DNA of 64,000 bases, taken from positions 496,001 through 560,000 of the forward strand of contig NZ_LIPG01000006.1 of NCBI RefSeq assembly GCF_001905505.1, read 5' to 3'. This DNA is from Streptomyces sp. CB02058. GTDB lineage: Bacteria; Actinomycetota; Actinomycetes; Streptomycetales; Streptomycetaceae. The position numbers and the translations under genes were made by a program. Within the stretch, counting starts at the first letter, position 1, and each line of letters starts with the position of its first letter. The notes beneath the pieces are model-generated. The model ran no database searches. It had not been told where the DNA came from and was given only the letters and a program-made list of their open reading frames with translations. This document shows, piece after piece, positions 50,796 to 60,248 of the stretch.

Positions 50796-51734
50796 TCAGA
50801 CCGGAGGGGCGATGAAGACACCGCGGTCGGGGTCGTTGAAGGACTCCTTGGCGACGAGTTCGTTCATCGCGTTGGCCGTGCCCCACTGGTCGGTGACCTC
50901 GGGCCGGGAGAAGTCGTAGACGTGCGGGTGCCAGGTGTCCTCGTCGAGGTTCTCGAGCTCGGTCGTGTACTCGACGGTGTTGCCGTGCGGGTCGAGGAAG
51001 TACGTGAAGGTGTTGTCGCCCGCCATGTGCCTGCCGGGCCCCCAGATCTTGCGGAACCCGGCCCGCATGACCCGGCCGGAGCCCCGCATGTACTCGTCGA
51101 TCCCGCGCATCTCGAACGAGACGTGGTGCAGCGCGGTGTGCGGGCCCTGCGCGATGGCCATGGAGTGGTGCTGGTTGGAGATCCGCATGAAGTGCATCAC
51201 CTCGCCCATGTGGGGCGAGCTGAGGGTGTCGGAGAGGGCGAATCCGAGGTGGCGCTCGTACCACGCGCGGGTCCGGTTGAGATCGGGGGAGTTGAGGACG
51301 ACGTGGGAGAGCTTGACCGGGATGGCCTCCTTCTCCTCGATCTTCCGGTGCTGCCGCACCTCGACGTCGGCGGACACCTCGATGGTGCGGCCGTCGACGT
51401 CGAAGAAGCGGAAGCCGTAGCCGCCGCCCGGGGTGTCCACCGTGCCGGGCCGCGAGATCAGCTGCACGCCGCCGGCCAGGAGCCGTTCGGCGAGGGTGTC
51501 CACGTCGGCCGCGTTCGCCGCGCCGTAGGAGACGAGGTCGAGCCGCTTCTCCTCGGCCTCGCGCAGCCGTACGACGTACTGCTCGGGGGAGCCCTCGGCG
51601 GCCAGGAAGGAGATCCCGGAGTCCTCGGAGACCTTGGTCAGGCCCCAGACCCCGCCGTAGAAGTCGAGCTGCTTGTCGTAGTCCGGCACCGCCAGGTCGA
51701 CGTGGCGCAGATGGGTGAGCAGGCGTGCGCTCAT
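50796..51734 (-). CDS. type I extradiol (VOC) ring-cleavage dioxygenase
   Basis: A 312-residue two-domain vicinal-oxygen-chelate dioxygenase. The N-terminal non-catalytic copy starts LRHVDLAVPDYDKQLDFY; in the C-terminal copy His144 (KLSHVVLNSP), His204 (ALHHVSFEMR) and Glu255 (NTVEYTTEL) form the 2-His-1-carboxylate Fe(II) site of meta-cleaving catechol dioxygenases. Full length for 2,3-dihydroxybiphenyl/catechol type enzymes. GAGGAGG before ATG 51734. It is the ring-opening step of the operon. Confidence 0.9.
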   Translation of the reverse strand: MSARLLTHLRHVDLAVPDYDKQLDFYGGVWGLTKVSEDSGISFLAAEGSPEQYVVRLREAEEKRLDLVSYGAANAADVDTLAERLLAGGVQLISRPGTVDTPGGGYGFRFFDVDGRTIEVSADVEVRQHRKIEEKEAIPVKLSHVVLNSPDLNRTRAWYERHLGFALSDTLSSPHMGEVMHFMRISNQHHSMAIAQGPHTALHHVSFEMRGIDEYMRGSGRVMRAGFRKIWGPGRHMAGDNTFTYFLDPHGNTVEYTTELENLDEDTWHPHVYDFSRPEVTDQWGTANAMNELVAKESFNDPDRGVFIAPPV

Positions 51735-51755
51735 GGTGGTTCCTCCTCGTTGAGG

Positions 51756-52754
51756 TCAGGCGAGTCGCAGCAGGGCGGCGGCGTTGCCGCCGCGTACGGC
51801 GTCGAAGTCGGTCCCGGACAGTCCGGCGGCGCGCAGTGCGCCGACCGGGTCCTCGGAGCCCATGTCGAAGGGGAAGTCGGAGCCGAGCAGGACCCGTTCC
51901 GCCCCCGCGACCCGGATCAGCGCGTCCAGCACCCCCGGGTCGTGGACGAGGGAGTCGAAGTACAGCCGCCCGAGGTAGCTGCTGGGCGGGTGCGCGCATC
52001 CGGCGCCCGCGTCGGCGCGGGACGACCATGCGTGGTCGGAGCGGCCGATGTGGGTGGGCAGATAGCCCCCGCCGTGCGCGGCGATCAGCTTCAGACCGGG
52101 GTGGCGGTCCAGGACCCCGGAGAAGATCAGGTGCGAGAGCGCCACGGCGTTCTCGGTGGGCTGGCCGACGGTGTTGGACAGGTACCACCGGTCGAGGCGC
52201 TCGTCGAGCGTGCAGCCGAAGGGGTGCAGGAAGACCAGCGCTCCGGCCTCCTCGGCCCGCGTCCAGAAGGGCTCGTACGCCGGGTCGGAGAGCTCACGCC
52301 CCGGCGCGTGGCTGGAGATCTCCACGCCCTCCAGCCCCTGCCCCAGGGCGTGGTCGAGCGCGCGCACCGTCAGGTCCGGATGCTGGAGGGGCACGAGCCC
52401 GAGACCCCGCAGCCGTTCGGGCGCCCCGGAACAGTGGGCGGCGGTCGCCTCGTTGGCCAGCCGGCAGAGCTTCTCCGCGACGCCCCGGTCCGCCCAGTAG
52501 TGGTAGTGCGAGGGGGAAGGACTGACCAGCTGGAGGTCCACGCCCTGGGCGTCCATCGCCGCGAGCCTCGTGGCCACGTCGGTCATCCGCGGGATGCGGT
52601 CGCGGACCATCGGGCCGCTGACGGCGAGCGCGTCGGGGCCGTTGCGCCGGGCGTCCAGCTCCCGGGCCCCGGCGTGGCCGGGCAGCCCGGCCACGAGCGC
52701 CTCCACCCCGGGAAGCAGCACATGGGCGTGTACGTCGATGGTGGGCGCGGTCAC
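51756..52754 (-). CDS. ACMSD-family amidohydrolase (carboxymuconate semialdehyde decarboxylase-like)
   Basis: A 332-residue amidohydrolase whose expected metal ligands fall at His9 and His11 (IDVHAHV), His177 (FLHPFG), His227 (IAAHGGG) and Asp293 (GSDFPF). These are within one position of the ligands recalled for Pseudomonas ACMSD; Arg51, a substrate arginine there, is also Arg here. The family decarboxylates 2-amino-3-carboxymuconate semialdehyde and the ring-cleavage product of protocatechuate 2,3-dioxygenase. GTG 52754 overlaps the monooxygenase stop; the longer frame upstream is not coding. Confidence 0.87.
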   Translation of the reverse strand: MTAPTIDVHAHVLLPGVEALVAGLPGHAGARELDARRNGPDALAVSGPMVRDRIPRMTDVATRLAAMDAQGVDLQLVSPSPSHYHYWADRGVAEKLCRLANEATAAHCSGAPERLRGLGLVPLQHPDLTVRALDHALGQGLEGVEISSHAPGRELSDPAYEPFWTRAEEAGALVFLHPFGCTLDERLDRWYLSNTVGQPTENAVALSHLIFSGVLDRHPGLKLIAAHGGGYLPTHIGRSDHAWSSRADAGAGCAHPPSSYLGRLYFDSLVHDPGVLDALIRVAGAERVLLGSDFPFDMGSEDPVGALRAAGLSGTDFDAVRGGNAAALLRLA

Positions 52755-53881
52755 GGCAGCTCCCGGAGCATGGTCATGGTGCGGCCCATCAGGCCGGGCA
52801 CATCGGCGTCGCGCACCCCGTCCAGCTGCCACTGCCCGATCTGCACGGACGCCTCGACGACCGGCCGGACCCGCGCGACACGCCGCTCGTAGTACGCCTG
52901 GAGCAGGGCGTCGTCCCACTCCCCGGCCGCGGTCAGCATCTGCGCCAGCACGAGCGCGTCCTCCAGGGACAGCGCGGCGCCCTGCGCGAGCGTGGGCGGG
53001 CAGCAGTGCGCGGCGTCGCCGATGAGCACGACCCGGCCGCGGTGCCAGGAGCCCTCGACCAGCATCCGGTCGAACCAGGTGTAGTTGACCTTCGCCGGAT
53101 CCTGGATCGCCTCGGTGATCTCCGGCCAGAAGCCGCCGTAGGCGGAGGCCAGGCCGCGCATCTCGTCGGCGTACTTCTCCGGGGGGATGGACGCCCGGTC
53201 GCGGTTGGCCTCGACGACATACGCGTAGAGCGTGGTCTCGCTGGTGGGGCAGTAGCCGGCGATGTAGGCCGGGCCGCCGTAGGCGAGGTCCGTGCGGGTG
53301 ACCCCGGCGGGGCGCGGCGCCGCGATGCGCCAGATGGCCATGCCGGTCGGCTCCGGCGCGGCCTCGATGCCGATGGCGGCACGGGTGGTGGAGCCGAGGC
53401 CGTCGGCGGCGATCACCAGGTCGTAGCACCCCTCGGTGCCGTCGGTGAAACGGACCGTCACGCCGTCGGTGTCCTGCTCGAACGAGGTGGCGCGGGTGCC
53501 CAGCCGGACCGAGGCCCCGCTCTCCCGGACGGCGTCGATCAGGATCCGCTGGAGCTGGGGGCGCTGCATGCCGACGGTGGCCGGCAGGTCGTCGCCACCG
53601 CTGCGGATGTCGTCCTGCGCGTGCAGGACCGTCCCGTCGGGGGCGGTGATGCCCACCGAGCCGAAGCCGTAGCCCGACTCCCGCACCCGCTCCCACACGC
53701 CCAGTTCGCGCAGCACGCGCAGGGCGTTGCCCTGGAGGGTGATGCCGGACCCGGCGGTCGCGTTCCAGTCGTCCCTGGCCTCGACCAGGTCCACCGTGAC
53801 GCCCGCGCGGCGCAGCAGGACCGTCACGGCGTTGCCGGCCGCGCCGCCGCCGACCACCAGGACCTTACGTGGTGTGTTCAT
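52751..53881 (-). CDS. FAD-dependent aromatic hydroxylase-like monooxygenase
   Basis: A 376-residue group A flavoprotein monooxygenase (p-hydroxybenzoate hydroxylase fold): FAD site KVLVVGGGAAGNAVTVLLRRAG at the N-terminus, DLVIAADGLGSTTR near residue 155 (the DG motif), and VVLIGDAAHCCPPTLAQGA near 285 (GD motif). It would hydroxylate the aromatic substrate to a catechol for the extradiol enzyme. ATG 53881 is preferred, with AAGGGAG upstream, over the longer frame to 53902. Confidence 0.9.
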   Translation of the reverse strand: MNTPRKVLVVGGGAAGNAVTVLLRRAGVTVDLVEARDDWNATAGSGITLQGNALRVLRELGVWERVRESGYGFGSVGITAPDGTVLHAQDDIRSGGDDLPATVGMQRPQLQRILIDAVRESGASVRLGTRATSFEQDTDGVTVRFTDGTEGCYDLVIAADGLGSTTRAAIGIEAAPEPTGMAIWRIAAPRPAGVTRTDLAYGGPAYIAGYCPTSETTLYAYVVEANRDRASIPPEKYADEMRGLASAYGGFWPEITEAIQDPAKVNYTWFDRMLVEGSWHRGRVVLIGDAAHCCPPTLAQGAALSLEDALVLAQMLTAAGEWDDALLQAYYERRVARVRPVVEASVQIGQWQLDGVRDADVPGLMGRTMTMLRELP

Positions 53882-53905
53882 GAGGGAACTCCCTTGTTCC
53901 ACTTG

Positions 53906-54871
53906 TTACTTGACGGCGATCGGGTTGACGGGGCTGCCGACCGCGCCGGTGATCGGCAGAGGGGCGGCGGTGAGCCAGAAGTCGTACACGCCGTCCGCCG
54001 CGCAGTCCTCGGCCAGTGCCTCCGGATCCCACATCTCGCCTATCAGCAGGCCCATGTTGGGGATGGCGACCTGGTGCAGCGGCTGGAAGGCGTGCTCGAA
54101 CTCGTTGGGCCGGACCTCGAAGCCCCAGGTGTCGGTGGCGATCGCGGCGATCTCCGTGCCGTGCAGCCAGCCGGCCGCTGTGAAGGACAGACCGGGCGCG
54201 GGACCGCCCGCGTACTCACCCCAGCCGTCACGGCGGACCCTGGCCAGCTGCCCGGTGCGCACCAGCACGATGTCGCCACGCCCGACGCGCACGCCCTGGG
54301 CCTCGGCCGTGGCCGTCAGGTGTTCCCCGGTGATCGCGAAACCGTCGGCCAGCTCCCCGTCCTCGCCGATGGCCCGGCCCACGTCCAGAAGTACCCCGCG
54401 GCCCGCCACGTGCGGCGCCATGTGCTCGATACCGGTGACCAGGTCGCCCTCGGAGGTGACGACCTTCTCCGCCGGGCGCCCGTTCCAGGCCTTGCCGTGG
54501 TCGAAGATGTGCCCGAGCCCGTCCCACTGCGTGGAGCACTGCAGGGGCATCGCGATGACGTCGTCCGCTCCGCCGAGGCCGTGCGGGAAGCCCTGCCCGG
54601 TGACGACGGCGTCCGTGCCGGTGTCGAGCATCGTGTGCACGGGGTTGGTGCGCCGGCGCCAGCCCTTCTGCGGGCCGTTCATGTCGAAGCTCTGGGAGAG
54701 GGAGAAGCTGACGCCGCGCCGGATGAGCGCGGCCCCCTCGCGGCGCTTGGCCTCGTCGAGGAAGTTGAGGGTGCCGAGCACGTCGTCCTCGCCCCAGCGG
54801 CCCCAGTTGGAGTACGCCCCGGCCGCCTCGGCGATCGAACCCTCGGGGTCGGTGCGGTCCACGGCGGTCAC
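53906..54871 (-). CDS. cyclase-family (kynurenine-formamidase-like) metal hydrolase
   Basis: A 321-residue cyclase-family protein. Relatives hydrolyse N-formylkynurenine or isatin using an HxGTHxDxPxH metal motif. Here the corresponding stretch reads CSTQWDGLGHIFDHG (about residues 112-126), so the first His is Gln-Trp-Asp and only part of the metal set is conventional; this variant defines a sizeable subgroup of long (about 320 residue) members. Role in the pathway is unclear: hydrolysis of an amide, lactone or imide entry substrate is possible. GTG start overlaps the upstream stop. Confidence 0.84.
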   Translation of the reverse strand: MTAVDRTDPEGSIAEAAGAYSNWGRWGEDDVLGTLNFLDEAKRREGAALIRRGVSFSLSQSFDMNGPQKGWRRRTNPVHTMLDTGTDAVVTGQGFPHGLGGADDVIAMPLQCSTQWDGLGHIFDHGKAWNGRPAEKVVTSEGDLVTGIEHMAPHVAGRGVLLDVGRAIGEDGELADGFAITGEHLTATAEAQGVRVGRGDIVLVRTGQLARVRRDGWGEYAGGPAPGLSFTAAGWLHGTEIAAIATDTWGFEVRPNEFEHAFQPLHQVAIPNMGLLIGEMWDPEALAEDCAADGVYDFWLTAAPLPITGAVGSPVNPIAVK

Positions 54872-55860
54872 GACTCCTCCGCCACACAGCGGGTGCGCTG
54901 GGCGCCGAGCCCCGTGACGGACGCGTCCATGACGTCACCGTCGCGCAGCAGCCGGCCCCAGTGCATGCCGTTGCCCGCCGGGCTGCCGGTCAGGACCAGG
55001 TCGCCGGGCAGGAGCCGGGCGGACTGCGAGGCGTACGCGACCACACGGGCCACGTCGAAGATCATGTCCTTGGTGGACTCGTCCTGCATCGTCTCGCCGT
55101 TGAGCTTCAGCACGAGACGCAGGTCCCCGGGATCGGCGACGGACCCGGCCGGCACGATCCAGGGGCCGAGGGGGGTGAAGCCCGGGGCGTTCTTGCTGCG
55201 CAGCCAGTCCGTGCCGATCTGCGGCATGTCCCGCCGGAAGACGGTGGCGCGGTCGGTGAGGTCGTTGGCGATCGTGTATCCGGCGACGTGATCCAGGGCC
55301 TCCTCTGCGGAGACCCGGTACGCGGCCCGGCCGATGACCGCGGCCACCTCCAGCTCCCAGTCGGGCTTCCCGGCCCAGGCGGGGAGCACCACGTCGTCGT
55401 ACGGCCCGGTGATCGCGCTCGGCAGGCCGATGAACACATAGGGCAGGTCCTCGGCCGCCCGGCGGTCCATGATCTCCGCCGCCTCGGCGCGGCGCTCGTC
55501 CTCGGGCCGCTCGTCGCCGGGAGCCCGGTGCGCGACGTGCAGGTCGATGACGTGCTGCCGGTAGTTCGCGCCCGACTGGAAGACCTGGCGCGGCTCGACC
55601 GGCGCGTGCACACGGAAGTCCGCGAGCGCGGCGCGCTCCACGGCGCCGTCGGAGGCCAGCGCCGGCAGCCGGGGGAGGCGCGCCGACCAGTCCTCCAGGA
55701 GACCCCGGACCGTCAGCGCCGGTTCCGCGAGGGCACTCCGCAGGTCGGTCACCAGGCCGTCCGGGGTGACGAGGGCGGGGAACGCGGGCCCGTCCTGTGC
55801 CGACAGGGTGGCGAGGGCGAACGGTCCCGCGAAGAGCGCGGACGAGGGTTCAGATTTCAC
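54868..55860 (-). CDS. FAH-superfamily hydrolase, first gene of aromatic operon
   Basis: A 330-residue fumarylacetoacetate-hydrolase-fold protein: RQVFQSGANYRQHVIDLHVAH near residue 95, KPDWELEVAAVIG (E-x-E metal ligands) near 168, ANDLTDR near 198, and VLTGSPAGNGMHWGRLL near 290. It is distinct from the second FAH gene of the operon, so two different steps are likely. Start: AGGAGG at 55869-55874 is only two bases from ATG 55866 but eight from in-frame GTG 55860, so the GTG is chosen. Confidence 0.87.
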   Translation of the reverse strand: MKSEPSSALFAGPFALATLSAQDGPAFPALVTPDGLVTDLRSALAEPALTVRGLLEDWSARLPRLPALASDGAVERAALADFRVHAPVEPRQVFQSGANYRQHVIDLHVAHRAPGDERPEDERRAEAAEIMDRRAAEDLPYVFIGLPSAITGPYDDVVLPAWAGKPDWELEVAAVIGRAAYRVSAEEALDHVAGYTIANDLTDRATVFRRDMPQIGTDWLRSKNAPGFTPLGPWIVPAGSVADPGDLRLVLKLNGETMQDESTKDMIFDVARVVAYASQSARLLPGDLVLTGSPAGNGMHWGRLLRDGDVMDASVTGLGAQRTRCVAEES

Positions 55861-55874
55861 GAACATGTCCTCCT

Positions 55875-55947
55875 GATTGCGATGCGACTAATCTGGACCC
55901 GCCACCAGTGATCGGGGAAATCGATTGTGTGGATGATCGCCATCCAC
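55875..55947. promoter_or_regulatory. LysR-type operator region of the aromatic operon
   Basis: GATT-N11-AATC (55875-55893) is a symmetric T-N11-A LysR box just upstream of the operon. Further on, GTGGATG-ATCGC-CATCCAC (55929-55947) is a perfect 7-5-7 inverted repeat before the divergent LysR gene. Together they fit the recognition and activation sites of a LysR regulator at a divergent promoter. Confidence 0.65.
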
Positions 55948-55995
55948 CGTGTCTATTCGCCCCTGGTCGGCGCCCTGTCGAAAGGAGGAGCTTCC

Positions 55996-56940
55996 GTGAA
56001 TCTGGCCAGCCTGGATCTCAATCTCGTGGTCGCGCTGCGTGCCCTGCTGGAGGAGCGCAACGTCACCCGCGCGGGGCAGCGCGTCGGGCTGAGCCAGCCG
56101 GCCATGAGCGCCTCACTGGCCCGGCTGCGCCGCCACTTCGGCGACGAACTGCTCGCCCGGGTCGGCGGCCACTACGAACTCACCGCCCTCGGGCAGGTGC
56201 TCCTCGACCGGACCTCCACGGCCTACGACGTGCTGGAACGGCTCTTCGCCAGCCAGGCCGACTTCGACCCGGCCGGCGAGAGCCGGGAGTTCAAGCTGAT
56301 CGCGTCCGACTACGCCGTCGCCGTGTTCGGCACCGAGCTCGCGCGGGTCATGCACGAGGAGGCACCGGGCATCCGGCTGCGCTTCACCCAGACGCCGAAC
56401 ACCGTCGTCGACGACACGGCGACCCTCCTGAGCACCGCCGACGGCCTGCTCATGCCGCACGGCGTCATCAGCGGCTTCCCCGCCACCGACCTCTACGGGG
56501 ACAGCTGGGTCCTCCTCGTCGCCGAGGACCATCCGGGCGTCGAGGACGGGCTCACCCGCCAGGACCTCGCCCGGCTGCCGTGGGTCACCTACCAGCGCAC
56601 CTACGACGCCCCGGCCGTCCGCCAGCTCGGCATGCTCGGCGTCGAACCCCGCGTGGAGGTGTCCGTCGACAGCTTCCAGCTGCTCCCCCTGCTGGTGGCG
56701 GGCACCCGGCGCATCGCCCTGATCCAGGCGCGCCTGGCCCGCCTCCTCGAACCGCTCGCCGCCGTGCGGGTGCTGGAGCCGCCGTACGAGGCGGTCCCGC
56801 TCCAGGAGGCGATGTGGTGGCACCCGGTGCACACGCACGACGCGGCGCACATCTGGCTGCGCGAGACGGCCGCCAGGGTCGGCAGGCGGGTGTCCGGGGA
56901 GCGGGAGGCAGCCGAGGGGCCGTCACCCCGGACGGGGTGA
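55996..56940 (+). CDS. LysR-family regulator of the aromatic operon
   Basis: A 314-residue LysR protein of the NodD/LinR-like group: LDLNLVVALRALLEERNVTRAGQRVGLSQPAMSASL forms the HTH (about residues 6-42), then LRRHFGDELLARVGGHYELT and an effector domain with HGVISGFPATDLY near 155. An almost ideal AAAGGAGGAG precedes GTG 55996; the longer frame from 55927 lacks one. Divergent from the seven-gene operon it should activate in response to a pathway intermediate. Confidence 0.9.
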   Translation: MNLASLDLNLVVALRALLEERNVTRAGQRVGLSQPAMSASLARLRRHFGDELLARVGGHYELTALGQVLLDRTSTAYDVLERLFASQADFDPAGESREFKLIASDYAVAVFGTELARVMHEEAPGIRLRFTQTPNTVVDDTATLLSTADGLLMPHGVISGFPATDLYGDSWVLLVAEDHPGVEDGLTRQDLARLPWVTYQRTYDAPAVRQLGMLGVEPRVEVSVDSFQLLPLLVAGTRRIALIQARLARLLEPLAAVRVLEPPYEAVPLQEAMWWHPVHTHDAAHIWLRETAARVGRRVSGEREAAEGPSPRTG

Positions 56941-56953
56941 CGGCCCCTCGGGC

Positions 56954-57079
56954 GCCTTTCCCAACGACCCTTTCCCAACGACCCCTTCCCAACAACCCTT
57001 TCCCAATGGCCACTTCCCAAGGGCCCGTTCACGGGCGGCCCTTCCCAACGGCCTGTTCCCGGGCGCTCGTTCTCAGGTG
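56954..57079. repeat. 14-bp tandem repeat running into a stop codon
   Basis: About nine units of CCCTTTCCCAACGA-type sequence: four clear copies (56954-57009), then degenerate ones to 57079, where the array overlaps the stop codon of the minus-strand esterase. It occupies nearly all of the gap between the convergent LysR and esterase genes. Confidence 0.8.
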
Positions 57080-58110
57080 TTCAGGCCGAAGAACAGCGAC
57101 GCGTAGTACGGACCGCAGAGCGAGTCGTGCCCCTGACCCGCAGTGCCGCACTGGTCGATGCCCGTACCGGGGTCGACGGGTGCCTCGTGTCCCATCGCGT
57201 CGATCAGATACGTCTCGACCTGCCCGGCGCCGTACACCTGCTTGGTGACCCCGAGGGCGGGCCGCGAGGTGGAGGAGGGGGTTCGCGGGATGCCGAACAC
57301 GTCGGTCCAGCCGTCGCGCTGCTTCTCCAGCGACTTCTTGTTGATCAGCAGGTCGGAGCCTCCGTGCCAGATCTGCACACGTGGCCGCTCGCCCGTGTAG
57401 CCGGGGTGGGCGCTCCTGATCCTGTCGCCCCACTCCTGCGGGGACACCAGGTTGTAGCGGCCGGGGCACGGCGCGAAGGAGCCGGTCTCGAAGTAGTCCG
57501 CCTCGTTGTCGGCGCATCCGTAGGCCATGCCGAAGAAGACCGCGCCCGCCTTGAACACCTCCGGGTACGCCGCCAGCATCACGTTCGTCGCGGCGCCGCC
57601 GCCGGAGTACCCGGTGGCGTAGACGCGGTCCGCGTCGGCGGCGTAGGCGGCCTTCATGAAGTCGACCATCTGGACCACCGAGCGGGCCTCGCCCTGGCCG
57701 TCATGGGTGCGGTCGGCCGGGTTCCACGCGCTGAAGCACTTGTGCGGCACCAGGCCGCCGGAGCCGACGTTCTCGTCCTTCTGCTCCGGGAGGACGAGGG
57801 TGAAGCCGTACGTGTCGGCGTACTTGCGCCAGCCGGTGTTGACGTCCAGATTCTGCGCGGAGCCCCCGCAGCCGTGGAAAAGGACCACGACCGGGGCGCC
57901 CGAACGCGCCTTCTCCGGGACGTACGCGAACATCTTCAGGTTGCCGGGATTGCTGCCGAAGGACGGCACCTCGTGGAAGCCGGTCTCCGCCCGTGCCGGT
58001 ACGGCGGAGAGCATCGCCGCCGCCAGCACCGCGACGAGCACCACCAGCAGGGCCTTCGCCCTGCGCACTGTGAAGCGGGATTCCGCGCCCGCCGCGCCTG
58101 TCTCGTTCAT
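57073..58110 (-). CDS. secreted PHB-depolymerase-family (CE1-like) esterase
   Basis: A 345-residue exported alpha/beta hydrolase. Signal peptide (basic TVRRAK, hydrophobic core 20-35, AxA-type site near ARA at 41). VVLFHGCGGSAQNLDV near residue 75 gives the oxyanion hole, GYSGGG with Ser169 the nucleophile, and DAMGHEAP near 315 the His. Relatives split poly(3-hydroxybutyrate), acetyl-xylan or feruloyl esters. Feruloyl ester cleavage would suit the aromatic genes next door, but this is inference. ATG 58110 is placed directly before the signal. Confidence 0.85.
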   Translation of the reverse strand: MNETGAAGAESRFTVRRAKALLVVLVAVLAAAMLSAVPARAETGFHEVPSFGSNPGNLKMFAYVPEKARSGAPVVVLFHGCGGSAQNLDVNTGWRKYADTYGFTLVLPEQKDENVGSGGLVPHKCFSAWNPADRTHDGQGEARSVVQMVDFMKAAYAADADRVYATGYSGGGAATNVMLAAYPEVFKAGAVFFGMAYGCADNEADYFETGSFAPCPGRYNLVSPQEWGDRIRSAHPGYTGERPRVQIWHGGSDLLINKKSLEKQRDGWTDVFGIPRTPSSTSRPALGVTKQVYGAGQVETYLIDAMGHEAPVDPGTGIDQCGTAGQGHDSLCGPYYASLFFGLNT

Positions 58111-58379
58111 GCCCCGAAGGGTGGCGGCCGGGCCCGTGCGGGGGCATCGGCAGGATGACCGGCGTCGGTCCGTGAGGCCCGTCCCGCGGGGGCCGGCGGG
58201 GTATGGCATGGCGCACATCCGGTGCGGCCGCTGCGCCGTGAATCCCGTGGGAGCACGGACCGGCGGCCCCGTGCCCGCCTGCCGCTGTGACCCGGATCTC
58301 TACCGCGCCGCCCGCATCCACTGGCAATGTGGTCGGGTCACCGGGGGGACGCCACAGCCGAACGACCGAGCGAGATGCC

Positions 58380-58529
58380 ATGACCGCGACCGCAGCCGAG
58401 AAGTCCACCCACGCCCGCCGTGCCCGCACCGGCGGACCCGAGGACGGGCCGAAGATCCTGGAGCACGTCCTCGGCTGGACGCTCGTCGTCGTCCTGGCCA
58501 TGCTCGTCACCCAGGTGGGTCTTCTCTGA
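58380..58529 (+). CDS. SCO1431-type small membrane protein
   Basis: A 49-residue protein: a polar N-terminus with ARRARTGGPEDGPKILEHV followed by one C-terminal helix GWTLVVVLAMLVTQVGLL. It matches my memory of the Streptomyces SCO1431 family, which in S. coelicolor also lies beside a chitinase gene. ATG 58380 is favoured; the open frame begins earlier at 58287. Function unknown. Confidence 0.75.
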   Translation: MTATAAEKSTHARRARTGGPEDGPKILEHVLGWTLVVVLAMLVTQVGLL

Positions 58530-58632
58530 GCCCGGGCCGGGCGCGATGACGGGTGGGGTGAGGTGCCCGCCCGGCACCCCACCCCTGACCCGCCCTGTGA
58601 CGCGTCTACCCCGCCAGGGCTCGTTGATGGCC

Positions 58633-59898
<1,266 letters not shown>

Positions 59899-59998
59899 TG
59901 TGGCTCCTCGTGGGGGAGGGCTTGGGCGTGGGGGTGCCCCTGGGGTCCACCCCAGAAGTTGGCATGAACGCGCTGAGGCATTGGGGGAGACCGTAGAA

Positions 59999-60031
59999 GG
60001 ACTAGACCAGTTGGGTCAATGGTTCGGACCA
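59999..60031. promoter_or_regulatory. two DasR-like sites before the chitinase gene
   Basis: Read on the minus strand, CTGGTCTAGTCC (60010-59999) and TGGTCCGAACCA (60031-60020) match the dre pattern TGGTCTAGACCA recognised by the GlcNAc repressor DasR, about 21 bp apart. Paired 12-bp repeats are known from Streptomyces chitinase promoters. The surrounding 59899-60248 gap holds no gene. Confidence 0.6.
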
Positions 60032-60248
60032 ATGTCCCTGATCAAGGGGCAGGGAACCGGTGACGCCCGCGCTCCGATCGGGCATACTCGACGCGCCACA
60101 GCCACCGGCCGCCGCCTCCCGTGATCCGGGCAGGCAGGATCGGCCGGGGAGCCGTAGATTTCCGGGCATCGCCCGGGACAACCCGGCGGTACCGCGCACA
60201 CCCCGCGCGAGACCGCCGCATACGCCCGACAGGGAGGAGAGCGCCGTC

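Noticed and set aside
56601..57032. Minus-strand frame with peptide repeats (GKG..WERVVGKG)
   Set aside because: The repetition only reflects the 14-bp DNA repeats; no ribosome site and it overlaps the LysR gene.
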